The notes: generated by a model not told the origin, from the sequence alone. Shown: positions 1-13,300, numbered from the stretch's first letter. The stretch is DNA of 64,000 nt from Drosophila pseudoobscura (GCF_009870125.1 NC_046681.1:8259001-8323000), one strand, 5' to 3'. Made by a program: numbers and translations.

Positions 1-1570
1 ACTTCAATCCACAAATCGGTTATAGACAAATTTAAAAATGTCTTTCCTATAGTAGCAGTAGCATAAAATGGTGGTCAGATTTTATTATTGAGCTGCAAAG
101 ATCCCATACAAATTCAAATGTAATGCAAATGAAAGCACCATGAGCCATATTTTTGTACCAACTCTTGTTAGGGCATTTATTTTGGCACATTCCCCTTTCA
201 AATTTTTTTCCATAATTGTAATTTTACAACTGTTGTTGACTGGATTATGTAGTTTTGGGGGTTCCTTGTAACATACACAATACCATATGTGAAATTTCAA
301 ATGTAAATGTGGCTTGTCCAATATGTTTGCTCAGATAGCTATAGTTTTCCCCTAAAAATTTGTTTAAAGTAGTATTTATCCAACCACCGGAGATTTCTAT
401 TCAAAAGTATTCTAACTTCACTTAACTACTTGCCAATGGACTACATTCATTCATATAGACGGACAGCCGAGAGGATACTCTCGTATTTGCTAAGCCGCTA
501 AGCCTGTAATCTCTTCTCGGTTTTCACTGGGATTGGCCACATTAAAATGGAGATTGCACACAGAAATGATTTATTATGCATGACTTATGTAAATAACATT
601 GATTTTCGATCGATTTCTGCTTCTGGCATTGCCATTAATTGCTGCCACTCCGGAACTTCCTTTTAAGCAGAACCCACGTCCGTACTTCAGACCCTGCCTT
701 ATTCGATTCATGTGTCTGCATATATTTATTATTTAATGCACAGCCTGTTGATATCCGTATTTTCCATGTCGACTTTGAATTCGTTCCTGTCTGCTATAAG
801 GTTGAAAGGGAAGGTTTGGGTTTGGGAAGAATAAAATTGTTAATTTTTTGAATCAGGGTAGTAGTCCGCGGGTTCAATTTTGTTTTTAAGATTTAAAAAA
901 AAAGCCATAACGCTCTAAAGTCTTTCAATTGTTATCTAACTTGTTTTAATAAATATCAAAATAATTGAGTGTTTCCGACCCCAAAACGGAAAACCACCAT
1001 AAATCAATGTGCATAAACAAAAAGACCACAAAGATTACATATTTGTACACTTTCTCTGGATTAAGTTCAGAGTTCATCTTCAATAGCCACAAAAGCAATG
1101 TATAAATAGTCGCCTCTTTAACTCTGGGCAAGAAGAAATCCAGGCCAAAAATGATTATTCATGGATGACCCTGAACCAATCTATACATCATTGATGATTG
1201 TTTTTTGGGTTTTCCGGTCTTAACGCGTCTATAAATCAATTCTGATTTCGGTTGCCGTTTTGGTCTTAACACATCTGCAGTGATTTAATGATTGACCCAG
1301 GCAATAGGCAACCGTCCCCTTCCTGCCCATCATGGCTTTTCGGTTACGCCCTTATTGATGATGCGCACATGACTATGGGCTGATGAGTAGCAAGTGGACC
1401 CAAAGGGATAATTGCCGTAGGCATAACCACCACATCCCTACAAACTTAGATACACTGACATTGGACGCAGTTGTAGGTAGACACCATTGATTTTAGCACT
1501 TGTGCGAGAGCAACACGGCGTATGAGTAATGTGTTGCGGTTGCGAATCCATTTTTTGATTTGCCTTTTTT
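1..1570. other. AT-rich non-coding stretch
   Basis: I see no supportable gene here. Open frames are short and lack splice context or protein-like composition. The segment may be intergenic or part of an intron of the plus-strand locus that begins near position 1580. Confidence 0.5.
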
Positions 1571-1579
1571 TTGTTGCAG

Positions 1580-2086
1580 GTAGAGTGGGTAGCCCAAGAA
1601 CTAATCTGGCTGGTGTGGAAGTTATCATCTAAGCCTACCCAAAAGGATTAAAACGGGATACGAATGTCATACGAGGGTCAGTGTGCGCCAGTCGAACGTC
1701 TAATCCTACACAAAATTGACGTTTGATTGGAGGAAAATCAACCCCACTGTCACCTACGTGGATTAAACAGGAACAGAAGGGCGTCCAAAGGACACACCAC
1801 CCCCGAAGCAGCCAACCCACACTACGACAAATGTCGCCATCATCGGCCTCGATGCTGCCGCCACTCCAGCAGCAGCAGCAACTCCGACCGCGACGACTGC
1901 TGCCTGGAGAACGAGCCGGCAGAATCTCTCGAGGCGACAAATGGTGTCATTTTCTCTCTGGATGCCGGCAATCAGACAGTGGAGACAGCTTTCCTTGCCG
2001 GTAGCCTGGGCATGGGCTACAGGCAGTGCCACAGCGCGGAGCAATTGAGTGCATAAGACTTGAAAATATAATTTCATCAAATCGAG
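1580..2086 (+). pseudogene. Exon-like segment of unrecognised plus-strand gene, probably frameshifted
   Basis: A pyrimidine-rich tract ending in TTGTTGCAG (to 1579) precedes the segment and a strong donor, GAG|GTGAGTG, follows 2086. The content is GC-richer than its surroundings and protein-like, but in two different frames. One frame reads a Pro/Thr/Ala-rich stretch with NVAIIGLDAAATPAAAATP near 1830-1890. A second frame takes over near 1900 with EPAESLEATNGVIFSLDAG and stops at 2056 after HSAEQLSA. A CAG run at about 1868-1880 encodes Ala or Gln depending on frame. I infer one exon with an indel near 1890-1900, or a short true exon inside a longer UTR. I do not recognise the protein. It probably splices to 3430. 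Confidence 0.35.
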
Positions 2087-2429
2087 GTGAGTGTTTACTA
2101 CAGTGGATCCCGAATTCCCAATCATTTTTCATTCATGGCATTCAATGGTTTTCCGGAAAGCTCCTGCACCCCAAGAGCAACTCGAAAGCCATTGTGGATG
2201 TTCATCAAATCGATTCTGTTTGTTCTTAAATATTTATTTTTCGTTTTTGAAACAATTTATTTACCGGAAAACATCCACGCAACAACACACATTTCAAGGG
2301 TTTCAAATCATAATTCAATTAAATTTTCATTTATTTATTTTTCAATTTATTTTTCACAAATAAACGACAGGGCAATGACGAGTTTTCCCTAAATAGATAT
2401 TTCAGCATATAAAAGAAGATTAGTGGACC

Positions 2430-3300
2430 AGTTCTAAAAATGTACGATCTTCGCTTGAAACGGTGATTCATACTGATGGTTCAAAATTCGGATTTGGAGC
2501 AAGCTTTTGCGAAATTCCGGTGATAATTTGTGGCAGGTCACTTATCTTGTAAAAAGACTCTGGACTTAATTGAGAAGTCATATTATATTCCCAAGCTCAG
2601 GGACAAAGTTGCCTAGAGTGTACCCCTATAAATGGGTTTCTTACACCAATTGATAAACTCGATAAACCGCTGGTTACAATCAATGTTGATCATGTCAGCC
2701 CGATGGGTTTGACCAAAAATTTTATACTCACATTTTCGTGATTGTAGATGCCTTTTCGAAGCACGTGTGGTTGTATCCTACTCGAAGCACAGGAGCTGAA
2801 GAAGTTGTCAGTTGTTATGAGCGTCTTTTCCGATGGCGGAGCTGCTTTCACATCGCATCTGTTTGAGGCGTACCTTGGGGAAATGGACAAGTCGAGAGTA
2901 TGCATAAGATAGTTGTCGCAATGTTGTCTTAAATTAGTTATGAAAGTCCAGGATGCTGTTGTAAGCCATTTAAACTGCTCACTGCGTATTTCAGGTGCTG
3001 TGTAGCTCAAGGAATTCCTTCAGAAATGTGTTATGTCAGATGATGAAAGAGATAACTTGAGAGGCAAGAGAGAATATTCAGAATATACAAGCTGAGAACA
3101 AGAGAGTTTTTGGCTCCAAAAAAAAGGAAGAAAATAAGTTTAAGGTCAATGATGTAGGAGCTATAAAAGGGAACGTACATAGGGCTATATAAATGAGTCA
3201 TAGCTAATAACCATGGCCGATACGAAGGTCGTAGGAATGGTCGGAGGAGGAGAAGGGCTGTACAAAACATCGACCGTTGCTGAGTGAATGAAGGCCTAAC
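2430..3300 (+). mobile_element. Degenerate Ty3/gypsy-type LTR retrotransposon pol fragment (RNase H, integrase)
   Basis: Pieces of a retrotransposon polyprotein appear in order on the plus strand with many stops and frame changes. They are an RNase H start (VIHTDGSKFGFGA, about 2464-2505); the integrase zinc-region tail (YYIPKLRDKVA, about 2580-2612); the integrase core with a first catalytic-Asp context (TINVDHVSPMG, about 2675-2705), then VDAFSKHVWLYPT after a frameshift, then SDGGAAFTSHLFEAYL (about 2836-2880); and a basic integrase C-terminal region ending near 3300. Spacing between the core blocks is shortened, so internal deletions are likely. No LTRs, gag, protease or reverse transcriptase are seen beside it. 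It is a dead relic, lying in the putative intron 2087-3429. Confidence 0.85.
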
Positions 3301-3429
3301 TATAGTTTAATATTCAGTACTAATTTCAGGGTATCATACTTATTGTTGATTCACTCAACTACACGTATTATTCGCTCTCATTTTTATTATGCTGTGTAGA
3401 GTTTTATTTTTCTTTTTATTTGTTTGCAG

Positions 3430-3680
3430 GAATTTGGCTTCCAGCCTCAGGGCGAGCACCTGAACACCGGATGTGATGGATCCGCAACCAGCAGGAGAAA
3501 AACGAGGAGCACGAGCACCACGATCACCACGAGGCACTCTTTCCACACACACATATAGTATAGACGCCATACATCCACATCAACATAAACATGCTCTTAG
3601 ACCGCTCGACTCGGATGACGTCCACATTTGTTACCAGAGATAATTATAATTTAATAAAAGAAAAAGAAAATGTAATATTG
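3430..3680 (+). CDS. Putative 3'-terminal exon of the 1.6-3.7 kb plus-strand locus
   Basis: The acceptor is textbook: a long T-rich tract ending in TTTGTTTGCAG (to 3429). One frame is open from the acceptor to a TAG near 3558 and begins EFGFQPQGEHLNTGCDGSA before becoming Arg/Thr-rich. A second frame gives MDPQPAGEKRGARAPRSP and runs to about 3640. An AATAAA signal lies at 3653-3658, as expected for the end of a transcript. I infer splicing from the donor at 2086, which would enclose the gypsy relic. The correct frame cannot be settled because the upstream exon appears frameshifted. Function unknown. Confidence 0.35.
3653..3658 (+). terminator. AATAAA polyadenylation signal
   Basis: A canonical hexamer follows the open frames of the exon beginning at 3430. 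It is the only plus-strand hexamer with exon context in this part of the window. Confidence 0.35.
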
Positions 3681-3699
3681 TTTTTTATACTATCAATTC

Positions 3700-6600
3700 C
3701 TTTGCTTAAGCTCCAGAGACAGCTCCAGGGCCATTCAGCTCCCAGGTCCCTTCGGGTCCCAGCTGACGACCAGCATGCATCTCGGGTTGAGTGTATCTCT
3801 GAGATTTCCCTTTAAGAGTGCGGTTTCGGTCCTAACAAAATGTTTAGGAGTTCGTATATCGGGATTATGCAAACCATTGATGGCACTTATTTGGGGCATC
3901 AGCAACAATAGCGGAGTCGATCTGTCTGCCTTTTTTGACAAAATTATAAGATTATAAGAGTTAGAGCAACTAAATTCTATCTCTTTCTCCGACAAAAGAT
4001 GTAACGGCTCGTGTTGGTGTGAGATGCGGGAGAGAGAGAGAGAGACACATGTAGCGGAATGAAAAACAGTAGCGGAAAAGATTCTTTAGGTGGAAAGCAG
4101 ATAAACGAAGTAAAGGTCGTGGAACTCTCGTTCTCTCCATGCTTTTTGCTTTCCTCACAGCATGTGCGAGCTAAATTGAGAGATTGGTATTCTTTTTCTC
4201 TGTGTGTTTATGGCACAGTTTGTGCCATACAAAATTCTTGAACTTAAATGAGTTGTTAATTTTCCATTTTCATAAGTCCACATTTACCATATGAACAATC
4301 TACACTTTTGTATAAATTATGTGGAGAACACTCATAAACACTCCGTCAAACACCCCAACACTCATACTTATACTCACTTACAAGGACATGCAATTAAAAC
4401 GACGACAAGCAGCTTAATTAACAATGTTCCCACTCGCAGGACCTCGCCCACTCCCCCCACTCCACTCCGCTTCACTCGATTTTTGTTGTTGAATTTTGTT
4501 TCACCCTTTACTTGTAACCTCTCACTGCAAATGGATGCAACCCTCAGAGTGTAGGACTTTTGGCCGCAAAAAAATATATGCAATCCAGATCTTTATAAAA
4601 ATCTGCTATAGTATCTTCCTAGTCCGACTTTGGTATAGGACTCTCACCAATCCGCTCCAGTCCATTGCTGGCCCGAACCGGCGGGTCAGACCGGGCACGT
4701 TGCTCAAGTTAAACGTAGCGCATGAGTCCTTAGACCCTGTGGATTGAATGAAAGTTCCCATGCATGCTAAATATGCAGAGCAGTACGTGTCCAGGTCCGC
4801 GTCCTCATATGACTTTGCATGGGAAATCAGGAGGCGGGAAGCGAGCCAGGCAGGCAGTCGGACGGGCAGCCAGCAAGATGGCTTATAATTTATACCGTTC
4901 GTAACTATCCCATTGATGGTTTGCCAGTTGGCCGTGCAGGCGACTCGTTAAAATTTCAGCCAAGTCACGTGGGTCCATCCATCTCTCCTTCTAACCATCC
5001 CATCCCAACCATTGGCAACGTCTAACTAACTTCCGTAATCAAATAAATCGTTCATTTCGAATCCCTTCACTGTCCCTGGACTGTCACCATGCCAGTGTGG
5101 AGCCATCGAGGACCGAAGTTGCACTGTTGAGCGGCGGAGTGGCGTGGCCTGGCGTAGTGGAGTACCGCCACAGTCATTCTGAAATCACCCGCGATAGCGA
5201 GACTGAAAATCACGGTGAGTTTTAACTTTCCAAGCTCAGAGGTCCAATTAAATCCACACCAAGGCGAAAGCAAGAATTTAGTTCGCTGAGTTCCAAACCG
5301 AGACAAAACCCAACGACGTCGAGGAACAACAATCAGAGGAACGTGCGCCAACATTATTTTGGGGAATAAATGCTAGAAATTAAAATAGACTACAATTTTA
5401 TAGGCAAATAACGTGGCAAATCGGTTCGTTCATAATTTCGCTAGAAAATGGCGTTGTGAAACTTTAATTGGAGTTGAAGCACAGCACTGAGATTTCTGGG
5501 TAATATTCGTCCCCATGGCAAATGGAAAGTCAGACGAGCAAAACATTAATTCAAATTACATTTCCATAGAGCGGCAAGAATACATTTCAATAAATGATTT
5601 AAAGTTAGCATTCCATCAACTCAAAGTTATAAGACCGAAACTCAGCTAAATTTATCGTAACGGAGTCTATTTTTTTGTACATGTTCGTAGTATTATAATT
5701 TTCCCAAAGAAGACATGGCAAAAGCCAGAAATAACAATACTGCATCTTGTGCCATGGGCATCTACTTTTGTGCGTGGATCTGTGCCCCTATATGCAGTGT
5801 CATTGCATGTTGTAAAAAGTTAGACAGCAGTGCTTGACGCCATTTTAGATGCATAAAGACTCAAAGGTTTGCTTGTACTGGTCGAACATGCAAATACCCT
5901 CGCATTCCTCTCGGATGAATCTGTTGAACTACTGTACTTCTGATAGCAGAATCATGGAATACTCCTTCTGTGGACTAAAAACATGCACCCCAAATCATGC
6001 TTTCCTTAGCAAGGACAAAACCAAAAAGATTCTGCCACACCCACCTCATCCAATGCAGGCCAAAAGAGTCCTTTGCTTTAAGAAACTTTGCTTTTCCTTT
6101 TTACGCCATCATTTTCTCTTAGTCTTCTCACATGTATGTGTGTCTGTGTGTATGTGAGTTTGAGGGAAATCCTTTTGCCTCGATGCTGGAACCGATGCCT
6201 AGGATATTTTTTCGTGTCAGCAGATATTTATGATGCCTAATGCATTTTGGTGCCATTTTCGCATTTTGGTCCTTCGGTTTCTAATCAAATATTGAAAAAT
6301 GTAATGGATAAACTCTGCATAAATGGTATTTGGTATTTGTTCGGAATGAAATTAAAGTTGAGGCTTTGTTTAAGGCTCTTAAAGTTAGGTTCATTTGGGA
6401 GTTCTTTATTAAATTTAAAAAGGTTTGAATTAGCCATTCAGTGTGGCCTCTATCTTGCAACATTTTTTGTTCCATGTTGTCATAAGAACGAAAGTTCTAT
6501 GGCCTTCTCCCTACTTTTGTTTAAACAAAGGTTTACCTCTCGAAAAAAGGAAGAGTGGTGGACGAAAAGTGGGATGACCACGCCCAAACAATCACAGTTT

Positions 6601-7815
6601 CGCTGCAGTTGGCCCAATTTCATCAGTTTTATATATACATATATTTACTCACTTATTTGGCACATCGCCCGCACCTTTTGCCTGGATGCCATCTTTCCAG
6701 CCCTCCTTCAAAAGAACGCAGCGTGTTGCCGTGCATTCAGCGGCAAATGAAGCTAGTTTTCATTAAAAAACTTTTTAATTATTAAATGGATTCCAAGCTT
6801 TTTCCCTACACTTTTTTCTCGCACTTTTTACCTTTGTTCCCGGCACATTTTCGCGCCAGGCACTGCCTTCATTTTACCATTTAAAAATGTGGACGAAAAA
6901 AAATGAAGTTAAAAAATACTTAATGGCTCTTTTGGATGTTTCGAAGCTTTTGGCTTTCAGTTTCATATTTGTTACAGCACTGGTATTATTGGATTTGGCA
7001 CAGACTGTTTTACGCTTAGTAACTTTTGTGGCGATTATATTGGATTAGCTGGAAGATGGCAGCAGGGCGAAGTGTCTTTCCAAACCGAATTCCATCATTA
7101 ACTTTAAACATTTTTATCACACCTACCTTGAATACTTTAAATGTTCTTCAGGTTTTCGAAAAACTTTCCCGACTTTTATCTATAGTCCTCATTGTTGTTG
7201 CATTTCGTTGGTCATAAATTGTACAACGCCCTGTGCACTGCCCCGGACAATGTGAAGCGGAAAAAAAATTCAAGGGAATTGCATAAATTTACAGAACTAT
7301 GCAAAATGATAGCTGTGGATAGTTTGTGCCGTGCACATTGTGTTCCAGAGAGAGATGTATGTATATCTAAATATACATTTCTATAGTGGCTGCTGAAATG
7401 TTTATGAGTGTTGCTGACTGCCGCCACAAATAAAGGTGGGTGCCCACAAGGGAAATTTGTAAGTATGCTGCAGAAAATAAAACAAATTTGCTTCTTAACT
7501 CCAAAGGGAGGCCTTTGGTTCACGAAAAGGTTCCTTTGCATAAGGCCCATGATGGCTTTAGAAATCCTAATTGATATGTTATCAGCGAGAGACCAAATGT
7601 CGCACATAAGATTCGATCAAAAGCTTTTCTGCGCAAGTTACCAACATAAAACTCACACAAAAAGAACAACCATTAACTTGTACAACACACACCTACGTAC
7701 ACCAGAAAAGACGGAGTAAACAAACAAATACAAAGCAAATAAAATGGTGGGAAAGTCGGGGGATGCAGATTCAGCTCCTATCAAGATTACAGCTTGTTCC
7801 TTTATGGATTTCGAT
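3700..7815. other. Mostly non-coding; short GA repeat and one possible 5' exon
   Basis: No convincing gene. A GA microsatellite lies near 4029-4043. Near 5040-5214 a GC-richer stretch ends in a good donor, CACG|GTGAGT, and could be a non-coding 5' exon, but it has no long open frame. The open frames at 5849-6157 and 6247-6750 look like ordinary AT-rich sequence without coding character. Confidence 0.45.
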
Positions 7816-7819
7816 TTAA

Positions 7820-8221
7820 TTAGAGTGGGGCAAATTGCAAGTGACGTGCCAACAGGCAGGGAAAGCCATCGTCTTAAATGAACAGGGTCAACCACAAAGT
7901 CTCAAGACTGATAAGCAGGCCAAGTACAAGTCATCTGATCTGGAGGAGGACCTACCAGATCAATGGACTTAGACGAGAGACCGTCGACAAGTGCGAGTGC
8001 GAGTGGGCGACAGCCACTTCCGGTATGAATGCATTGTCGGCACCGGAAACAGCGACAGTGCCTGCGGCTGGCAACAGCAATGAGGAGCAGCCACCAACAT
8101 CATCCCCTGCCACACCATTAACGGGAGCGGCATTGGGCAAATCCAATGATTGGGTTGTTATTCCTGTGTTTGCGGATATTGTTAAATTGGCGTTGGGCGA
8201 AAGGGAGAACTGTTTGCAGCG
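7820..8221 (+). pseudogene. Exon of unrecognised gene with an internal frameshift (upstream exon of pair)
   Basis: The first part reads in one frame from about 7820 to 7950 (EWGKLQVTCQQAGKAIV, then KYKSSDLEED). The frame then changes near 7950 and continues as YQINGLRRETVDKCECEW, a Pro/Thr/Ala-rich middle, and NDWVVIPVFADIVKLALGE, ending at a strong donor, CAGCG|GTAAGT, after 8221. The exon leaves two bases of a codon. Joined to the acceptor at 10226, the reading runs on without a stop (ENCLQR then FKKGHINMASFDRP), which is good evidence for a real spliced gene. I do not recognise the family. No ATG start can be fixed, and the frame change means either decay or a sequence error. A diverged relative of this exon lies at 52.77 kb. 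Confidence 0.5.
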
Positions 8222-10225
8222 GTAAGTTGAATTTGACTGGAACTCTCCCAATTTGATAGATGTTACATTATTACTTATCCTATTGCTATACGATGCCTTT
8301 TCTACCGACGAGAAATAAACATGGGCATGTAATACTATAAGCTTAAAAATTATAACACCATTGCAAAAATCTAATATAGCTAATCCCATTTAATCGATTG
8401 GCTTTTATATACAAAGAGTGATTAAAATGTCACCAACGGTGTTAGAGTTTCTGTGTTAACCCGATTGAGTTTGAAACGTACAATAAATAAACTAATATTA
8501 GAGCAGCATCCGCAAAAAGCGTACCGTTTAACAGTAGTTATAAAACACAGAAGCCGCTTCAAATCCAGTACCAAATTAATATCTTCGGCAAAGTTTCTAT
8601 GGTTAATATATTGCTCCACAAGCAATTGGATTTCGCATTCGGCTTTCGTTTGAAAATATATATTCAAGCACTCATTTATATTTATATTTAATTATGTTTG
8701 TTTTAAATTTAATTAACCACAGAGGGGCCAAATAAATGATTACGAGCCAAGCGAAGAGAATAAAAATCATTTCCATATCAGCTCAACTCGTAAAAAAGGG
8801 ACTATAAATAGGTTTTTGCTTTTAACCATTATTTATTTTTATATAATTCAATGGACGCGTTGAAGAGTAGAATCTCTGGCATTAATTTGCACACATATAA
8901 ATTTTTTTGTATTATTTTGGAGCATTTATTTTCAAATGACTTTAAAGTGTGTGATGGAATTATCAGATGCAAAAAAAAATAGTAAATATTCCAGCTAAAT
9001 GCTGTTTTTATTTTGCTTAAAATTATAATGCTTCGACTATTTGTTTTTTGTTTGGTAAATATTTTATTTTAAGCTTTCGATCGGAAATTATTGGGAGAAA
9101 ATAATGTAAAAGTTGAAGTTTCCAATTAAATATTCTATTGGTTTGATTTTTATTATATTTTTTCTCGATTTAGCTACTTTTCTGTAAAAGAGAAATTTTA
9201 TTGAAAACTAAATTAAAATGCAGTTTTCCTGTCCTGGACGCCCTTAACCACGTAAATGCCCACTAAAACAACGCATACTCGTATTCCCCCCGTAGTCCTG
9301 CCATATGAATTAGTCCTTTGGGCCAAACGATGCCGAGCAGAAACAAACAATAAAGTATGCATCGGCAACCAGGGCACAGTGGTCACAATTGACCTCATTA
9401 GGCACACATGCATACCAGTCAGCTCTCACAAACATTCAAACCAGTAATAGTATATATGTACATATGTATGTACATATGTATGCATGTGCATATGACGTAA
9501 TTATACAGCCATAGAGTAGTATGGGCAATTTATACTGAATTATAATCTGTGCGCAAAAAGAAGAAAGCTTGGAAATGCATTTCGACTAAGATATACCAAC
9601 ATTTTAATTCAATTACGTCATGAAGGTGGGATACATCCTACATGCGGACGAAGCAATCGTTGCTCAAGGATACCACTGGCAGAAGAACGTTTGGGCCCGC
9701 CATTGAACCATGATATGTTGGCTTTGATATGAACCTGTATTTAATCGACATTCTCTCCATGATCGAGCTTCTTTTCCTTTCCAAATTTAACAAGATCGCT
9801 CAAAGATATCCGTGATATCAGAGACATAGACTTTTTGGGACCAACATCTAAACGAACACCATATACCCTTGAGCCTTACGAATACTTCGCACAAAAACAG
9901 AAATAAAGTTTTTCCCATCATTCAGCAATTTTCAATGCCGCAATGAGTTTCACAGTGACTTTTCAATACGATAATTTAACGGGGCCGTCGCTGGATTAGT
10001 TGCACAGCTACCCGTACGACAAAAGCCTCTCTCAATCCTCTTTCCCTTTAAAAGCCACCTCCACCCATAACGCCTTTGCCATTTGAGTTCTGCACCATGT
10101 TGCATCGCATATAGGGCCCATGACTTTTAATCATCGAACAAACACACTTTTCTCCACTCTTTCATTCTAACCTTCTTTCCACTTATAAATTCGGTCCTTC
10201 TCTCCTCTTTATTTTGTTTGTGCAG
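8222..10225 (+). other. Putative intron with ATGTACAT-type repeat
   Basis: The segment runs from donor GTAAGTTG to acceptor TTTGTTTGTGCAG. It is AT-rich and has no supportable gene. A TATGTACATATG-type alternating repeat lies at about 9450-9495; similar short repeats recur near 26.33 and 53.56 kb. Confidence 0.4.
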
Positions 10226-10384
10226 CTTTAAAAAAGGCCACATCAATATGGCGTCCTTCGATCGGCCATTGTCGGCGCGTTCACGAAGCACATGCAACCG
10301 ATGAAAGCGACCCAGGCGTTATCCGGTGGGGAGTACGAGCACTTTGGCCAGCATATGCAGCAAAATACAACACTCGGCGAAACG
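10226..10384 (+). pseudogene. Exon of unrecognised gene with an internal frameshift (downstream exon of pair)
   Basis: A pyrimidine tract and CAG precede 10226. Completing the split codon from 8221 gives Arg followed by FKKGHINMASFDRP. Near 10266 the good frame shifts by one base and continues as IVGAFTKHMQPMKATQALS, then GGEYEHFGQHMQQN, to about 10384, where a weak donor (GTTAAGT) could follow. Met, Gln and His are unusually frequent. Function unknown. The in-phase junction with the 8.2 kb exon supports this as coding. The frame break is the second in the same gene, which favours a decaying copy or local indel errors over chance. Confidence 0.45.
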
Positions 10385-13300
10385 GTTAAGTAATGTTTGC
10401 AAAAGTCAAAAACTTTCTTTCGCCTTCTCCTCTGCCTTTTGTGTGTGTTGAGTCCCACCACTCACCCAAATTTGCATCTATAAACGTATGAAAGTAATCT
10501 TTAGAATACTAACCTAAGACCATTACTGTTTACCCTGATTATTTCAACTCATTTAAACTATGTTTAGATATACGATTTGGAATCTTCTCTGGAATCTTAC
10601 TTGAATTTTGGAAAAGCTGTACTCTTAAATTCGTAGTAAATTCGAGAAAACTATTTTCTATATTCAGCTCTACCCTCAGTAAAGTGTATTTCCAGCAGCG
10701 GTCTCCGGCAACAAGCTTTAGTTTCTTGTTTTTTCTAGCTTTTCTCAGTTTTGTATAAAGTTTAAGTACAGTGGGCTGCTGGCTGAGGGGTAACGAGGGG
10801 GAACATGTAACCACCTCTGTTTTAAGTGTGTACGCGGGCTGGTTAAATTGTTTAAGTGCCTGAGGGAAACATTAAATGAATTCATTGCCACCAGCACAGA
10901 ACAATTTTAGCGTAATTGTACCAGAGCGGCAACTGAAATATAAGCCAGAGGAAAATGCAAACTAGCGATGGAATATACATATAGGAAAAATATGACAAAG
11001 CCAAAACAAAATAAGGGCAAGCAGATCATAGCCAGAAATCGAAGTTGTTTCGCCTTTCCATCGTATCTCTTCTTTGTGTATTATTAATTTAAATCTTAAA
11101 ATTCTGGAAGACCTTTCCATTTATCACAGCCTAAAGTCTAATACCCATCCGTTCCCATTCGCCTTCCACAATTCCCTTCTCCCACAGATTTGTCGCTAAT
11201 TAATTCAAATTAATAACCGCAATAAAACCTCAGACAGACATTTTATGACCACAAATTGTTCCCCAACTTGAATTAAACCACGAGCCCCACCTCTCTCCAT
11301 AGCAAAACCCTCAAAGAAACCTTCTTACTTATAACAATTCACTTCCGGGCTGTTGCGCTCCTTAGCGTTTACTATTTATTGTCTGTAGAATAACAAGAAA
11401 ATATGGCTTTTATTTATGCTAAATTTGTAGAAATTTTGCTCCTGCAAGTCCGTAAGTCTTCTATGTTTTGGAAAAAATGTTCATAAATGCAAAATTAATA
11501 ATTGACGTCTAAAAAGTTAGCCAAGAAATTTGAATATTTGATTGTATCAAAGATTAAACCACCAAAGCAGACTAAAAAATACAAAAACATGAATAAAGTT
11601 GTATGGAAAATGTAAAAAAAAACAACAACAAAAAACTTTATAATATATTTAAAAACACGTAGAATTCATGGAATAATTTGGCTGGAAAAATGTATGAGTA
11701 AAAGTTAAGGACGATATGAAAAATTTACAGTTTTTCTTACAAATAAATTAATAAAACACGTGGAAAAACATACATAAAATTTCCAAGAAAACAGAAACTT
11801 ACGAAATTTAATTTCAATTAGTATGCAACAGGCGGATGAACTTTAAAAAGAAATTCTCCACCAAAAGGCCAGGAAAAACTCCAACATAAACTTCAATTAA
11901 TCCGCCCATCCTCAACCTCCAAGATAAAACAGACTTTATTCGCAGAGTAAATATAAGCTGGAAAACTCCACATATCTCCAGGCACCAGACGGCACTACAA
12001 AGATATGAAACAGCTCCAGAGAACAGGCAACATTCAACAAAAACTACGTTGCCAATGCAACAAAAATGGCCACAAGGTGCGCCACGTATTGTGTTGCCGG
12101 AGAATGTAAAAAGTTCTTTCGCTCATTTTGTTCCTTTTTAAATCCGTCTTGGAGCTGTCAGCAGTGCCCAGCAAGTTGATATATTTTTCACGGAATGTGC
12201 ACATGACAAAAAGACCTGAACAAATCTAAAGACAGAAAGGGAGAAGGAGGAAGGAAGGGGTTGCGTCAAGTAGGGGAAAAATGTTGCATGAAAGCAGCAA
12301 AGACACCAAAAAGGAACAAGAAAGTGCAGAGATGAAAGGCCCCAGCACACATAGAAACCCACGAACTCATTATAAACCCAGGCAGTGCATGGCAACTTTT
12401 GAAGGCTCTTGCTACTGACAAAAAACAACATCCAGAAGCATAGAGAAGATTGGGGTTGTTAGCCGAATCCATAGATACCCTGTCAGGGCTATGTTTCCTA
12501 AGATTGAAGCATCGTTTTTAATGGTTTATACAAAAATTAGGTATTATGCAGGAAAAAGAAATCCTCCATAAATGATGGTCGAATATCTTCTCGAACTCAA
12601 AATACCCTCTGCTAGGGTATAAAACCCACATCTGAAGCATATGAAGAAGTTGTCTTTGGGTGTTGCGGCAAAACGCATCGACAGCCCCGGAAGCAAGCAA
12701 AAAAAAAAATGAATGAAAACTTCCGGAGGAGAGCATTTTTTGTGGTGTGTTTTCATTCCTGGTAATTCAGCAGCCACATCCTCATCCACAGCCTAGGCCG
12801 GAGCCCCAGGCGGGAAAACTTTATCGTTGAGTGCCTGATGTCATGCATAATGTTGCAAGCAAATGAGATTTACGAGGAAAAAAAAACACAAGACGAGTGT
12901 GGAGTAAGGGAAATTGGTTTAGGAGCGAAGGCTCTTCTATAAGAATATTTTTACTCTGAGCAATCTTTTGTGGGGGGAATGTTTATGGAAAGTATTTAAT
13001 TAGGGGAAAAACATATCTAGAAAGAATGCAGTAAGCGCCCACAATTAAATTTGGAGGGAATATAACTCCCTTAAGGAAACCAGGTCCTTGACAACATTTT
13101 TAATGCAAGCCATGCAAATCCCCATTTACTTTTTAGTGGAAAAACGATGCTCCTTCTAAGAACATTACGCCTTGGTAAGTCTTCAACCATATATTCATAA
13201 ATAGGGGTATCTTTTAGGGGAATCTTATTCCTTCGTAAATAGGCATTCAAACCTATAGAATACCACATTCTTTGGGGGAACCTTTTTTTCTCATATGGGC

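Noticed and set aside
5050..5070. TTCGAATCCC resembling a tRNA B box
   Set aside because: No acceptor stem, A box or cloverleaf around it on either strand.
6247..6750. 167-residue plus-strand open frame
   Set aside because: Rich in Phe, Leu, Lys and Ser as expected from AT-rich DNA; no motif, no conserved-looking block, no splice or polyadenylation context.
9450..9495. TATGTACATATG alternation as a CRISPR-like or specific regulatory array
   Set aside because: No spacer structure; a common simple repeat in fly DNA that recurs near 26.33 and 53.56 kb.
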